Shown piece by piece: positions 1 to 8,693 of a stretch of DNA of 64,000 bases (positions are counted from its first letter, which is position 1; each line of letters starts with the position of its first letter). Below the pieces are notes generated by a model. That model had not been told where the DNA came from and did no database searches. It saw only the letters and a list, made by a program, of their open reading frames with translations. Both the position numbers and the translations under genes were made by a program. The stretch is from Nocardioides nitrophenolicus (GTDB taxonomy: Bacteria; Actinomycetota; Actinomycetes; Propionibacteriales; Nocardioidaceae), in contig NZ_JAFBBY010000001.1 in assembly GCF_016907515.1 (NCBI RefSeq), positions 3,100,001 to 3,164,000 on the forward strand, read 5' to 3'.

Positions 1-1648
1 CGGCGCGGCACTTGCCGACGCCGGTGCAGCGGTGCACGGCCTGGCCGAAGTCGCCGCGGTCGGCGGAGTAGGCCAGCGCGAGGCCCTTGGTCAGCCGGGC
101 GGTCGAGGTGTAGCGCAGGTCGGCGGTGCTGGACGCGGGCTCGACCAGGATGCCCGGGTTGAGCATCCGGGTCGGGTCGAAGACGTCCTTCACGGCGGCC
201 ATCAGGGACAGCGCGGCGGGGGAGTACATCCGCGGCAGCAGGTCGCTGCGCGCCCGCCCGTCGCCGTGCTCGCCGGACAGCGAGCCGCCGAGCGAGGTGA
301 CCAGGTCGGCGGCGTCCTCGAGGAAGGCGCGGAACCGGTCGGCCCCGTCGGGCCGCTCGAACGGGAAGTCCATCCGCACGTGCAGGCAGCCCTCGCCGAA
401 GTGCCCGAAGGGCATCGCGCTCAGCTCGTGCCGGGCGAGCAGCTCCTCGAACGAGGTCAGGTAGGTGCCGAGCCGCTCCGGCGGCACGGCGGCGTCCTCC
501 CACCCGGCCCACGCGGGCTTGCCCGAGGGCGCGCGGCCCGCGAGCCCGGCGCCGTCGGCGCGGATCTTCCACAGCCGGTCGGCGGTCCGCGGGTCGTCGA
601 TCACCTGCGCCGACACGCCGAGCCCCGCGGCGGCCAGCAGGTCCGCCCGGCGGCGGACGTCGTCGGGGTCCTCGCCCGACAGCTCGACGAACACCCACGC
701 GTCGCCGGGCGGCAGGTCGGGGACGGCGTTCGGCCCGCGCCGCTCACGGATCACGTCGACGATGCGGCGGTCCAGGCCCTCGCACGCGGACGGCTCGAAC
801 GCGAGCACCTCGGGGGTCGCGAAGCCGGCGGTCGGGAAGTCGGGGAAGCCCAGCACCACCATGACCGCGGCCTTCGGGGCCCGGACCAGGCGGACGGTCG
901 CCTCGGTCACCACGGCGAGGGTGCCCTCGGAGCCGACCAGGGTGCGGGTCAGGTCGAAGCCGCGCTCGGGCGCGAGATGGTCGAGCGCGATGCCGGACAC
1001 GTGGCGACCGAAGGTGCCGAACTCGGTCCGCACGGTCGCCAGGTCACCCGCGACGACGGACCGCAGCCGGTCCAGCACGTCGGAGCCCTCGGCGGTGGCG
1101 ACCGGCCTGCCGTCGGCGTCGTAGCCCGTGCTCAGGCTCGACCCGTCGGCGAGCAGCCCGCGCACGCCGCGCACGTTGTGGGAGGTCCGCCCGAACGCGA
1201 GCGAGCGCGCCCCGCAGGCGTCGTTGCCGATCATCCCGCCGATGGTGCATCGGGTGCTGGTCGACGGGTCCGGGCCGAACCTCAGCCCGTGGGGCGCCGC
1301 GGCCTGCTGCAGCACGGCCTGGACGACGCCGGGCTGCACCACCGCCGTCCCGGCCTCGGGGTCGACGGCGAGGACCTGGTTGAGATGGCGGCTGAAGTCG
1401 ACGATCACGCCCGGCCCGATCGCGTTGCCGGCGACCGACGTACCGGCTCCCCGCGCCGTGACGGTGAGCCCCTCGGCGCGGGCCGCCGCCAGGATCGCCG
1501 CCACCTCGTCGACCGAGCGCGGGAAGGCGACGGCGACGGGCGGGACGCGGTACAGCGAGGCGTCGGAGGAGTAGGCGCCCAGGACCGCGGCGTCGTCGCT
1601 GACGTCGCCCGCTCCGTGGCGCTGGAGCTGGAGAGCGATGCCGGACAC
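1..1648 (-). CDS. FAD-linked oxidase / Fe-S fusion dehydrogenase (C-terminus cut by window edge)
   Basis: The minus-strand frame from the GTG at 1648-1646 stays open to the window edge, giving about 549 residues. The N-terminal half reads as an FAD_binding_4 (PCMH) domain, with a TARGAGTSVAGNAIGPG-type flavin-binding stretch near residue 60. The visible C-terminal end reads GDFGQAVHRCTGVGKC, the typical entry into the [4Fe-4S] domain of GlcD/GlcF-type fusions. The family (D-lactate, D-2-hydroxyglutarate and glycolate dehydrogenases) oxidises 2-hydroxy acids and passes electrons through Fe-S clusters to the respiratory chain. The substrate cannot be told from sequence. The gene is divergent from a PucR-type regulator, which may control it. 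The rest of the Fe-S domain lies outside the window. Confidence 0.85.
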   Translation of the reverse strand, partial: MSGIALQLQRHGAGDVSDDAAVLGAYSSDASLYRVPPVAVAFPRSVDEVAAILAAARAEGLTVTARGAGTSVAGNAIGPGVIVDFSRHLNQVLAVDPEAGTAVVQPGVVQAVLQQAAAPHGLRFGPDPSTSTRCTIGGMIGNDACGARSLAFGRTSHNVRGVRGLLADGSSLSTGYDADGRPVATAEGSDVLDRLRSVVAGDLATVRTEFGTFGRHVSGIALDHLAPERGFDLTRTLVGSEGTLAVVTEATVRLVRAPKAAVMVVLGFPDFPTAGFATPEVLAFEPSACEGLDRRIVDVIRERRGPNAVPDLPPGDAWVFVELSGEDPDDVRRRADLLAAAGLGVSAQVIDDPRTADRLWKIRADGAGLAGRAPSGKPAWAGWEDAAVPPERLGTYLTSFEELLARHELSAMPFGHFGEGCLHVRMDFPFERPDGADRFRAFLEDAADLVTSLGGSLSGEHGDGRARSDLLPRMYSPAALSLMAAVKDVFDPTRMLNPGILVEPASSTADLRYTSTARLTKGLALAYSADRGDFGQAVHRCTGVGKCRA

Positions 1649-1731
1649 GGCTGCAATCTATCGGGCGTGGCGACCGGCGCTCCCGGTGCCTCCGTCGCGC
1701 CCCCGGGCCGCGCACGCCGTACGCTCGGCGG
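1649..1731. promoter_or_regulatory. Divergent promoter region, oxidase / PucR regulator
   Basis: These 83 nt separate the divergent starts. On the plus strand a TACGCT hexamer at 1720-1725 fits the actinobacterial TANNNT -10 box and lies 6 nt before the GTG at 1732, as in other genes of this window that look leaderless. No clear palindromic operator was found by eye. Confidence 0.5.
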
Positions 1732-2973
1732 GTGCCACCGGGTGTCGACTCGCTCCTGATGTCCGAGAGCCTGCAGGAGCTCGTGGACGCCCTCGCCGAG
1801 CGCCTCCGGCGATCGGTCGCCCTCGACGACCCGGCGCTGCACCTGATCGCGGCGAGCCGCCACTTCGGCGACGAGGACGCGGTGCGGGTGCAGTCCGTCC
1901 TCGGCCGAGGGGTCGACCCCGAGCTCCAGGAGTGGGTGCTGTCGCTGGGCATCGCCGAGCTCGACGGTCCGCACCGCATCGACGTCCCCGAACACATCGG
2001 GGCCAAGGACCGGATCTGCGCCCCGGTGCGCTGTGCGGGCCTGCTGCTGGGCTACCTCTGGCTCATCGACGACGGCCAGGTGTCCGACGACGACCTGCGC
2101 GACGCCGCGCTCGTCGCCGACAAGGCCGGCGTGATCCTGTACCGGCGCGAGCTGTTCATGCAGCGCCGTCAGGCGCGCAGCGGTGCTCTGGTGCGCGACC
2201 TGATCTCGGCCGACGAGCCGACCCGGGTCGCCGCCGAGGCCGAGGGGATCGACGAGGAGCTGCTGCTGCCCGCCGCCGCGGTGAGCGTCAGCGTCATCCG
2301 GCCGGTGGACGAGCCGGGGGAGGACGGCACCGCCCCCGATCTCGGGCAGGTCGCGCAGCAGGTGACGAGCATGGGCGTGGACCCGGCGATCCTGTGCCTG
2401 CCGCGACCGCACGATCTCGTCGTCCTCGTCGCGCACGCACGCGAGCGGGCTCCGTCCGCGTCGGCACTGCGCCTGCTCGTCGGCAGCATCGTCGAGCGGC
2501 TGGGCGGGCGCGCGATCGCGGGCGTCGGGGCCTGGCAGCCCAGCCTGGTGAGCGCACACGAGTCCTACCAGCAGGCGCTGATCGCGGTGCGCGCCGCGCG
2601 CTTCCTGCCCGGCCTGGACGACGTGGTGCCCTGGGACTCGCTGGGCGTGTACGGCCTCTTGGCCAAGCTCGACCCGCACGACCTGGCCCTCGGGGCCCAT
2701 CTCGCCCCGCTCACCGGGCTGGCCGCCAGCAGGAACGGCGAGGTGCTGCTGGCCACGGCCGAGACCTTCCTGGACCTCGCCGGCAGCATCCAGCGCTCGG
2801 CCGAGGCGCTGCACATCCATCGGGCCACGCTCTACCAGCGGCTGGCCCGGATCGAGGAGGTGACCGGGCTCGACCTCGACGACGGTGGCGACCGGCTCAC
2901 CCTCCACCTGGGCCTGAAGCTGGCGCGGCTCGCCGGCGGCGTCCCCCGATCCCGCCGACCCGGCAGAAGCTAG
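1732..2973 (+). CDS. PucR/CdaR-family transcriptional regulator
   Basis: The protein is 413 residues. The C-terminus carries the PucR helix-turn-helix (about residues 345-395), with SAEALHIHRATLYQRLARIEE matching the family pattern of an HTH that recruits a second monomer. The middle is a GGDEF-like region and the N-terminus a sensor-like region. PucR proteins are usually activators of nearby catabolic genes, so candidates are the divergent oxidase or the downstream amino-acid transporter operon (inference). The GTG at 1732 is chosen because TACGCT lies 6 nt upstream (leaderless layout). An ATG at 1759 starting MSESLQELVDALAERL is the alternative. The last residues and the TAG stop fall inside a repeated palindromic word (see 2953-3039). 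Confidence 0.85.
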   Translation: MPPGVDSLLMSESLQELVDALAERLRRSVALDDPALHLIAASRHFGDEDAVRVQSVLGRGVDPELQEWVLSLGIAELDGPHRIDVPEHIGAKDRICAPVRCAGLLLGYLWLIDDGQVSDDDLRDAALVADKAGVILYRRELFMQRRQARSGALVRDLISADEPTRVAAEAEGIDEELLLPAAAVSVSVIRPVDEPGEDGTAPDLGQVAQQVTSMGVDPAILCLPRPHDLVVLVAHARERAPSASALRLLVGSIVERLGGRAIAGVGAWQPSLVSAHESYQQALIAVRAARFLPGLDDVVPWDSLGVYGLLAKLDPHDLALGAHLAPLTGLAASRNGEVLLATAETFLDLAGSIQRSAEALHIHRATLYQRLARIEEVTGLDLDDGGDRLTLHLGLKLARLAGGVPRSRRPGRS

Positions 2974-3039
2974 TCCCGCAATCACGCCGACCCGGCAGAA
3001 AGTGGCTTCGTCACGCGACCACTTTCTGCCGGGTCGGCG
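2953..3039. repeat. Palindromic repeat, GACCCGGCAGAAAGT family, locus 1
   Basis: Three copies of one word are seen. A direct copy at 2953-2973 (CCGACCCGGCAGAAGCTAG) includes the TAG stop of the PucR gene. A second copy at 2985-3005 pairs perfectly over 21 bp with an inverted copy at 3019-3039, with a 13-nt loop. As RNA this is a very strong hairpin that could end pucR transcription. The same word recurs at 44671-44806, so it is a dispersed element and not a one-off terminator. Confidence 0.85.
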
Positions 3040-3155
3040 CAACCGGTGAACATTCGTCGATAGAACTGCTCGAACCAGTTGGCGTTCGTCCATGGTTCTG
3101 CCGCAGGGCCCGTCTCCATACTTGGTGACCGATCAGGCCGTGGAGGTAGGGGCAG

Positions 3156-3194
3156 ATGAAGCAGTGGTACGACGACCAGGGCGGTCGGCGATGA
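3156..3194 (+). CDS. Putative 12-residue leader peptide
   Basis: An ATG at 3156 is preceded by a strong Shine-Dalgarno GGAGGT at 3142-3147 and reads MKQWYDDQGGRR to a TGA at 3192-3194. That stop overlaps the ATG of the ABC ATPase as ATGA. The ATPase start itself has only a poor ribosome site, so the leader may load ribosomes and couple translation. This rests on spacing and overlap only; no homologous leader is known to me. It could instead be the N-terminus of a frame that is never used. Confidence 0.4.
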   Translation: MKQWYDDQGGRR

Positions 3195-3940
3195 GCGCGC
3201 CGACCCAGCCGCTGCTGGCGCTCGACGGCGTGTGCGTCGCCTACCGGAACCACGAGGTCGTCCACGACGTCTCGCTGGAGGTGGCGGCCGGTGAGGTCGT
3301 CGCGCTGATCGGGCCGAGCGGCGCCGGCAAGAGCAGCCTGCTGCGCGCGATCAACTTCCTGGAGCCGCCGAGCAGGGGCCGGATCCTGCTCGAGGGCGTG
3401 GAGGTGGGCGGCTCGCGCCGGACCCTCGACGCGCTGCGGCGTGAGGTCGGCATGGTCTTCCAGTCGTTCAACCTCTTCCCCCACCTGACGGCGCTGCAGA
3501 ACGTCATGCTCGCGCCGGTCCACACCCTCGGGCTGTCGCGGGAGGAGGCGCGGGAGCGGGCCCTGCGGCAGCTGACGCATGTCGGTCTCGCGGGCCACGC
3601 CGACGTCAAGCCCGGCAAGTGCTCCGGCGGGCAGCAGCAGCGGATCGCGATCGCCCGGGCGCTGGCGATGGAGCCCAAGGTGATGCTCTTCGACGAGCCC
3701 ACCTCGGCGCTCGACCCCGAGCTCGGGGCCGAGGTGCTGACGACCATGCGCGCGCTCGCCGCGGAGGGGATGACGATGGTCGTCGTCACCCACGAGATGC
3801 ACTTCGCCGAGGACGTCGCCGACCGCGTGGTGTTCATGGCCGACGGCCGCGTCGTGGAGGAGAACGCCGCCGGCAAGCTGATGCGCGATCCCCAGCACCC
3901 GCGCACCCAGCGCTTCCTCACCGCGGTCAGGAACCGCTGA
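3191..3940 (+). CDS. Polar amino-acid ABC transporter, ATP-binding protein
   Basis: The protein is 249 residues, the usual size for GlnQ/HisP-type ATPases. It shows Walker A GPSGAGKSS, Q-loop VFQSFNLFPH, signature SGGQQQR, Walker B VMLFDEPTSALD and the switch His in VVTHEM. FNLFPHLTALQN is typical of the polar amino-acid class. It energises import with the two permeases and the lipoprotein encoded just downstream (gaps of 3, 2 and -4 nt). The start at 3191 is chosen because it matches the family N-terminus and overlaps the leader stop; a longer in-frame extension to 3092 crosses the leader region and is rejected. Confidence 0.92.
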   Translation: MSAPTQPLLALDGVCVAYRNHEVVHDVSLEVAAGEVVALIGPSGAGKSSLLRAINFLEPPSRGRILLEGVEVGGSRRTLDALRREVGMVFQSFNLFPHLTALQNVMLAPVHTLGLSREEARERALRQLTHVGLAGHADVKPGKCSGGQQQRIAIARALAMEPKVMLFDEPTSALDPELGAEVLTTMRALAAEGMTMVVVTHEMHFAEDVADRVVFMADGRVVEENAAGKLMRDPQHPRTQRFLTAVRNR

Positions 3941-3943
3941 GCC

Positions 3944-4591
3944 GTGGACACCCTCCTCAGCGAGCTCGCCGCGGGCATTCCCCAGACGATCGCGATCACG
4001 CTCGCCTCCTTCGTCATGGCCGCCGTGCTCGGCCTGCCTCTCGCGGTGCTGCGCCGGTCCGGGGCCTGGTGGCTGCGCCTGCCCGCCGTCGTGGTCGTGG
4101 AGATCCTGCGCGCCGTCCCGCCGATCGTGTGGCTCTTCCTCATCTACTACTCCCTCGGCAGCGGCGACTGGCTCCGGCTGACGACCTTCCAGGCCGCGGT
4201 GATCGGCCTGGGCCTGATCTACGCCGCGCACCTGTCGGAGGCCTATCGGGCCGGGCTGAACGCGGTCCCCGCCGGACAGTGGGAGGCGACCCGCGCGCTG
4301 GCCCTGCCACGGGGCCAGGCCTACGCCCGGGTGATCCTGCCGCAGGCCCTGATCGTGGTCGTGCCGCCGATGGCGACCTTCGCGATCGCGCTGCTCAAGG
4401 ACAGCGCCATCGCGTCGGTGATCGGCGCGACCGACATCACCTTCCACGCGGTGCAGCTGACCCAGCAGGACCTGAACGGGCTCGGCAACTTCACCGTCGC
4501 GGGCCTGCTGTACATCGCGCTCGGCGTGCCCTTCGCCATCGTGGCCAGGAGTGCCGACCGGGTGCTGTCGCGCCGGCTGGTGGGGAGCTGA
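3944..4591 (+). CDS. Polar amino-acid ABC transporter permease 1
   Basis: This 215-residue membrane protein has about five hydrophobic segments and the His/Glu/Gln-type permease layout. The EAA-like loop reads EATRALALPRGQAYARVILPQA, the contact site for the ATPase, and VEILRAVPPIVWLFLIYY is the usual conserved segment of this family. It forms a heterodimer with the permease encoded 2 nt downstream. GTG start, 3 nt after the ATPase stop. Only a member of the glutamine/glutamate/arginine-type class can be claimed; the transported amino acid is not determined. Confidence 0.9.
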   Translation: MDTLLSELAAGIPQTIAITLASFVMAAVLGLPLAVLRRSGAWWLRLPAVVVVEILRAVPPIVWLFLIYYSLGSGDWLRLTTFQAAVIGLGLIYAAHLSEAYRAGLNAVPAGQWEATRALALPRGQAYARVILPQALIVVVPPMATFAIALLKDSAIASVIGATDITFHAVQLTQQDLNGLGNFTVAGLLYIALGVPFAIVARSADRVLSRRLVGS

Positions 4592-4593
4592 CC

Positions 4594-5325
4594 ATGTCGA
4601 TGCTGAGTGAGTGGCGGGACTACCTGCCGGACTACCTCGACGGGCTCGGGGTCACCCTGGAGCTGACGGGCGTCAGCCTGCTCATCGGACTGCCGGTGGG
4701 GCTGGGCCTGGCGCTGGCGATGACGGCCCCCCAGCGGGCGGCCCGCTGGCCCGCGACCATGCTCGTCGAGATCGGGCGCGGCGCGCCGGCGCTCGTCGTC
4801 CTGTACTTCGTCTACTACGGACTGCCGCAGCTGAGCCTGACCTGGAGCAGCTTCGCGTGCGCGGCGATCGCGCTCGCGTTCACGACGGCGGCCTACACCG
4901 CCGACATCTTCCGGGCCGGGATCAACTCGATCCCCGTCGGCCATCGCGAGGCGTGTCAGGCGCTCGGGCTCAGTCGCGGCAAGGAGCTGCGCCTGGTGGT
5001 GCTGCCGCAGGCGATCCGGGTCGTCATCCCGCCGCTGGTCGGCTTCTGCATCCTGCTCTACCAGGGGACGTCGCTCGCCTTCGCCGTCTCCGTCCCGGAG
5101 CTGCTCAGCCGCGCCTACAGCCAGGCGTCGATCACCTACCGGTTCACGGCCACGCTCCTGCTGGCCGGACTGGTCTACGCCGCCATCTCGCTCGCCGCCG
5201 TCGCGCTGATGCGGGCCCGATGGCCACGACGTGCTCCGTCCATCGCCTCGGGTGCGTTGCCGGCGGGACGGCCGGCCTCGGCCGGCACCTCGAAGGACAC
5301 CCCCTCAGATCGGAGAGTGCAATGA
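4594..5325 (+). CDS. Polar amino-acid ABC transporter permease 2
   Basis: This 243-residue permease is paralogous to the preceding one. It has the HisM/GlnP features: MLVEIGRGAPALVVLYFVYYGLPQ in the membrane core and EACQALGLSRGKELRLVVLPQA as the coupling loop. A polar tail of about 35 residues after the last hydrophobic segment is unusual and low in conserved features. It starts 2 nt after permease 1, and its TGA overlaps the ATG of the binding-protein gene (ATGA), so translation is probably coupled. Confidence 0.9.
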   Translation: MSMLSEWRDYLPDYLDGLGVTLELTGVSLLIGLPVGLGLALAMTAPQRAARWPATMLVEIGRGAPALVVLYFVYYGLPQLSLTWSSFACAAIALAFTTAAYTADIFRAGINSIPVGHREACQALGLSRGKELRLVVLPQAIRVVIPPLVGFCILLYQGTSLAFAVSVPELLSRAYSQASITYRFTATLLLAGLVYAAISLAAVALMRARWPRRAPSIASGALPAGRPASAGTSKDTPSDRRVQ

Positions 5326-6170
5326 AGGTTCGATCCCCCCTCCTCGCGGCCGTGCTCGGCGTCCTCGCGACGGCGGCCGTCAGTGGCTGCGGCTCGTCCG
5401 ACGAGCCCGGAGCGTCGGCCCCGCCGGCGGACTGCGAGCCCGCCCACCCGGAGGTGAAGACCCTGTCGAAGGGCGAGCTGAGCGTGCTCGTCTACGTCAC
5501 GCCGCCGTACACGGTCAAGGACGGCGACACCTACGCCGGCGTGGAGGGCTCGATCGTGGCGAAGATCGCCGAGCTGGAGTGCCTCGAGCTCAAGGCCGAG
5601 TCCGTCTCCGCGGCGGCCGGCCTGGCGAGCATCGAGGCCGGCCGGGCCGACATCGTCGTGGGTGGCATCTACTACACCGAGGAGCGGGCGCAGACCCTCG
5701 GCCTGAGCGCGCCGATGTACCGCGACGGGATGGCGCTGCTGTCGAAGGACGAGCTCGACGGCACGCTCGACGGGCTCCGGGGCAAGACCGTGGGCGTCAT
5801 CCAGGGCTACCTGTGGAACGAGGACTTCCAGAAGGCGCTGGGCGCCGACCGGGTCAAGCTCTACCAGGACTCCGCGAGCCTGCTCACGGACGTCAAGAAC
5901 GGCCGGGTCGACGCCGCCGTGCTCACCAGCGCCGAGGCCGGCTACCGGGCGGCGCAGGACTCCGCTCTCACGGTGACGGCCTTCCAGGCCACCCCCGACA
6001 TCGCCGCCTCGACGAGCCAGAACGAGGTCGTGATGGCCCTGCCGAAGGACGAGACCGAGCTGATCGGCGTGGTCGACGACGACATCGAGACGCTCGTCGG
6101 CGACGGCACCGTCGCGACGGTCCTGAAGGACAACGGGATGGACCCGGCCCTGGCGGGCCCCGCCTCCTAG
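5322..6170 (+). CDS. Amino-acid ABC transporter substrate-binding lipoprotein (family 3)
   Basis: The protein is 282 residues. The N-terminus has Lys/Arg residues, a hydrophobic core and the lipobox VSGC (Cys at about residue 22), so it should be lipid-anchored outside the membrane. The rest follows the SBP_bac_3 fold: GVEGSIVAKIAELECL, then GRADIVVGGIYYTEERA, and the hinge DLRGKTVGV-like segment LRGKTVGVIQG. It would deliver the ligand to the two permeases encoded upstream. The ligand is unknown. The downstream oxidase, kbl and tdh suggest threonine or a related or N-methylated amino acid (inference). Confidence 0.9.
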   Translation: MKVRSPLLAAVLGVLATAAVSGCGSSDEPGASAPPADCEPAHPEVKTLSKGELSVLVYVTPPYTVKDGDTYAGVEGSIVAKIAELECLELKAESVSAAAGLASIEAGRADIVVGGIYYTEERAQTLGLSAPMYRDGMALLSKDELDGTLDGLRGKTVGVIQGYLWNEDFQKALGADRVKLYQDSASLLTDVKNGRVDAAVLTSAEAGYRAAQDSALTVTAFQATPDIAASTSQNEVVMALPKDETELIGVVDDDIETLVGDGTVATVLKDNGMDPALAGPAS

Positions 6171-6253
6171 GACACGCCCTCGGTCTTCCGGGGCTCTGCG
6201 CCCATCGTTCGGCGGCTCGGGCCGCACCCTCTTCCACCAGCGGAGGCTCTCCC

Positions 6254-7561
6254 ATGGAACACCCCTCGTACGACGCTGCCATCATCGGGGCCGGCGTCGT
6301 CGGCTGCTCGATCGCCCATGCGCTCGCTCGCGCCGGCTACCGCGTCTGCGTCCTCGACCGCGCCGGTGCCGTGGGCAGCGGATCCACCAGCGCCTCCTCG
6401 GCCAACATCCGGTTCAACTACTCCACCTGGGAGGGCGTCGCCATCGCGTGGGAGTCGCTCGCGATGTGGGAGGACTGGGAGCGCCATCTCGGGGTGGTCG
6501 ACGAGGCGGGCCTGGCCCGGTTCGTCAGGACGGGCGGGGTGGTGCTGGACTCGCCCGACCAGGACACGGGACGGGTCCTCGACCTGTTCGACCGGGTGGG
6601 GGTGCCGTACGAGCGGTGGGACGCGGCCACGCTGCGCTCCCGACTGCCGGTGCTCGACCCCGGCCGCCACTATCCGCCCAAGCAGGTCGGCGACCCGGGC
6701 TTCTGGGAGGACCCGGAGGGCGAGCTGGGCGGCTACTGGGTGCCCGACAGCGGGTTCGTCGACGACCCGGCGCTGGCGGCGCACAACCTGATGGCCGCCG
6801 CGCGCGCCCACGGCGCGGACTTGCGGCTCAACACGTCCGTCACCGCGATCCGGCGCGACGGCGGAGCCGTCACGGGGGTCGAGGTCGCGGGTGGCGTGAC
6901 GATCCCGGCCCGGATCGTGGTCAACGCGGCCGGCCCGCACTCCGCGGTGGTCAACGCGCTCGCCGGGGCGCTGGACGACTTCACCGTCGGCACCCGGCCG
7001 ATGCGCCAGGAGGTGCACCAGGTGCCCGCCCCCGCGGGCTTCGGCGGTGACCGGCTGGTTCCTCTCGTCGGCGACCTCGACCTCGGCACCTACTTCCGGG
7101 GCACCCCGAACGGCGAGCTGCTCATCGGCGGCACCGAGCCGGCGTGCGATCCGATGCAGTGGCTCGACGACCCGGACGACTATCGGACCGGCGCGACCAA
7201 GGGCGTGTTCGACGCGCAGGTGCTCCGCACGGCCCGCCGGGTCCCCACGCTGGCGGTGCCGAACGCGCCGCGCGGCATCGCCGGGGTCTACGACGTCGCC
7301 GACGACTGGATCCCGATCTACGACAAGACCTCGCTGGGTGGCTACTACGTCGCCATCGGCACGAGCGGGAACCAGTTCAAGAACGCCCCGATCGTGGGCG
7401 ACCTGCTCGCCGCGATCATCGGCGCCGGCGAGAGCGGCCGGGACCACGACACCGACCCGGTCCGGCTGACCCTGCCGCGCACCGGTCACACCGTCGACCT
7501 GGCGCACTACAGCAGGCGGCGTCCGGTCGACCGGGACGGCAGCCGCGGGGTGATGGGATGA
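6254..7561 (+). CDS. FAD-dependent amino-acid oxidase / dehydrogenase (DAO family)
   Basis: The protein is 435 residues. It starts with the ADP-binding Rossmann motif IIGAGVVGCSIAHALARAG followed by the E/D-type strand end VCVLDRAG, and belongs to the DAO superfamily (D-amino-acid oxidase, glycine oxidase, sarcosine and dimethylglycine dehydrogenases). The C-terminal GGYYVAIGTSGNQFKNAP segment is the usual flavin-proximal glycine-rich end. The family oxidises C-N bonds of small amino acids. A Shine-Dalgarno CGGAGG lies upstream of the ATG at 6254. The ATGA overlap with kbl supports one operon with the transporter and threonine-degradation enzymes. Exact substrate unknown. Confidence 0.88.
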   Translation: MEHPSYDAAIIGAGVVGCSIAHALARAGYRVCVLDRAGAVGSGSTSASSANIRFNYSTWEGVAIAWESLAMWEDWERHLGVVDEAGLARFVRTGGVVLDSPDQDTGRVLDLFDRVGVPYERWDAATLRSRLPVLDPGRHYPPKQVGDPGFWEDPEGELGGYWVPDSGFVDDPALAAHNLMAAARAHGADLRLNTSVTAIRRDGGAVTGVEVAGGVTIPARIVVNAAGPHSAVVNALAGALDDFTVGTRPMRQEVHQVPAPAGFGGDRLVPLVGDLDLGTYFRGTPNGELLIGGTEPACDPMQWLDDPDDYRTGATKGVFDAQVLRTARRVPTLAVPNAPRGIAGVYDVADDWIPIYDKTSLGGYYVAIGTSGNQFKNAPIVGDLLAAIIGAGESGRDHDTDPVRLTLPRTGHTVDLAHYSRRRPVDRDGSRGVMG

Positions 7562-8685
7562 CGCACTCCTGGCCGACCGCCGACGGCCGCCTCTCGGGCC
7601 GGATCGGGCTGGACGGACGCGAGCTGATCATGCTCTCGTCGAACGACTACCTCGGCCTGGCCGGCGACGAGCGCGTGGTGGCCGGCGCCCGCCGCGCTCT
7701 CGACACCCACGGCACCGGCATCGGCCTGAACCCCAGCATCGCGCTCACCCGGGTGCATCGCGGGCTCGCCGACGAGCTGGCCGACTACCTCGGCGCCGAG
7801 TCGGTGCTGCTGTTCAACTCGTGCGCGGCCGCGAACTGCGCCACCCTGCAGACCCTCGCGGACACGCCGGAGACGGCGATCCTCAGCGACGAGTACAACC
7901 ACGCGAGCATCGTCGACGGCGCTCGGCTGGCGCGTGGCCGGACCCGGGTGTACCGCCATGACGACCTCGCGGACCTGGCCCGGGTCGGCGCGGAGCTGGA
8001 GCCGGGCGCGCGGACGCTCGTCGTCACCGACGGCGTGTTCAGCATGGAGGGCTCCGTGGCCCGGCTCGACGAGCTGGAGCCCCTCGTCGCGGACCTCGGC
8101 GCCGACCTGGTCGTCGACGAGTCGCACGCCGTGGGCGTCGTCGGCCGCACCGGACGCGGCTCGGTCGAGCACCACGGCGGCGCGCCGTCGACGATCCGCA
8201 CCGGCACCTTCTCCAAGGCGCTCGGCGCCGGACTCGGGGGCTTCCTCGCGGGACCGAGCGAGATCGTGGACGAGGTGCGCGGCCGCGGCCGCTTCTTCAT
8301 CTTCACCAGTCCGATGCCGCCCGCGTCCGCGGGCGCGGCGCTCGCCGCGATCCGCGTGCTGCGCGACGACCCGACCCGCCTGGAGCTGCTGCGGGCGAAC
8401 GTCGCCCGCTTCCGCCGTGGCATGGGGGAGACGGGGTGGGAGCTGCTCGACAGCCCCGGTCCGATCGTCCCGGTCATGCTCGGCGACGACGAGCGCGCCG
8501 CACGGGTGGCCCGCGTCATCAGGGACCTCGGGGCGTTCGTCGCCCCGTTCAGCTACCCAGTCGTCCCGCGCGGGACGGCCAGGATCCGCGTCCAGATCTC
8601 GGCGGCGCACACCGCCGACGACCTCGACGCGGCGATCGACATCTTCGCCGAGGCCGCTCGGCTCGAACCCACCGACAGGAGCTGA
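7558..8685 (+). CDS. kbl: 2-amino-3-ketobutyrate CoA ligase (glycine C-acetyltransferase)
   Basis: This PLP enzyme is 375 residues (E. coli Kbl is about 398). The PLP lysine is K220 in TGTFSKALGAGLGG. SNDYLGLA, DEYNHASIVDGARLARG and the C-terminal PVVPRGTARIRVQISAAHT stretch match Kbl more closely than biotin-pathway BioF. Kbl splits 2-amino-3-ketobutyrate with CoA into glycine and acetyl-CoA. The next gene is tdh, which makes that substrate from threonine, and this pairing supports the assignment. The segment GIGLNPSIALTRVH after the glycine turn differs from the classical Kbl sequence, so a shifted acyl substrate cannot be excluded. Confidence 0.82.
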   Translation: MTHSWPTADGRLSGRIGLDGRELIMLSSNDYLGLAGDERVVAGARRALDTHGTGIGLNPSIALTRVHRGLADELADYLGAESVLLFNSCAAANCATLQTLADTPETAILSDEYNHASIVDGARLARGRTRVYRHDDLADLARVGAELEPGARTLVVTDGVFSMEGSVARLDELEPLVADLGADLVVDESHAVGVVGRTGRGSVEHHGGAPSTIRTGTFSKALGAGLGGFLAGPSEIVDEVRGRGRFFIFTSPMPPASAGAALAAIRVLRDDPTRLELLRANVARFRRGMGETGWELLDSPGPIVPVMLGDDERAARVARVIRDLGAFVAPFSYPVVPRGTARIRVQISAAHTADDLDAAIDIFAEAARLEPTDRS

Positions 8686-8693
8686 CGCGAGCG

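Noticed and set aside
32..1759. Long open frame on the plus strand across the FAD oxidase gene
   Set aside because: It is the opposite-strand shadow of a high-GC gene: the minus frame gives clear FAD and Fe-S motifs, whereas the plus frame gives only Gly/Arg-rich low-complexity text.
2953..3039. IS or MITE with terminal inverted repeats and target duplication
   Set aside because: No transposase, no clear target-site duplication, and the unit is a single word rather than a bounded element. Kept as a repeat family only.
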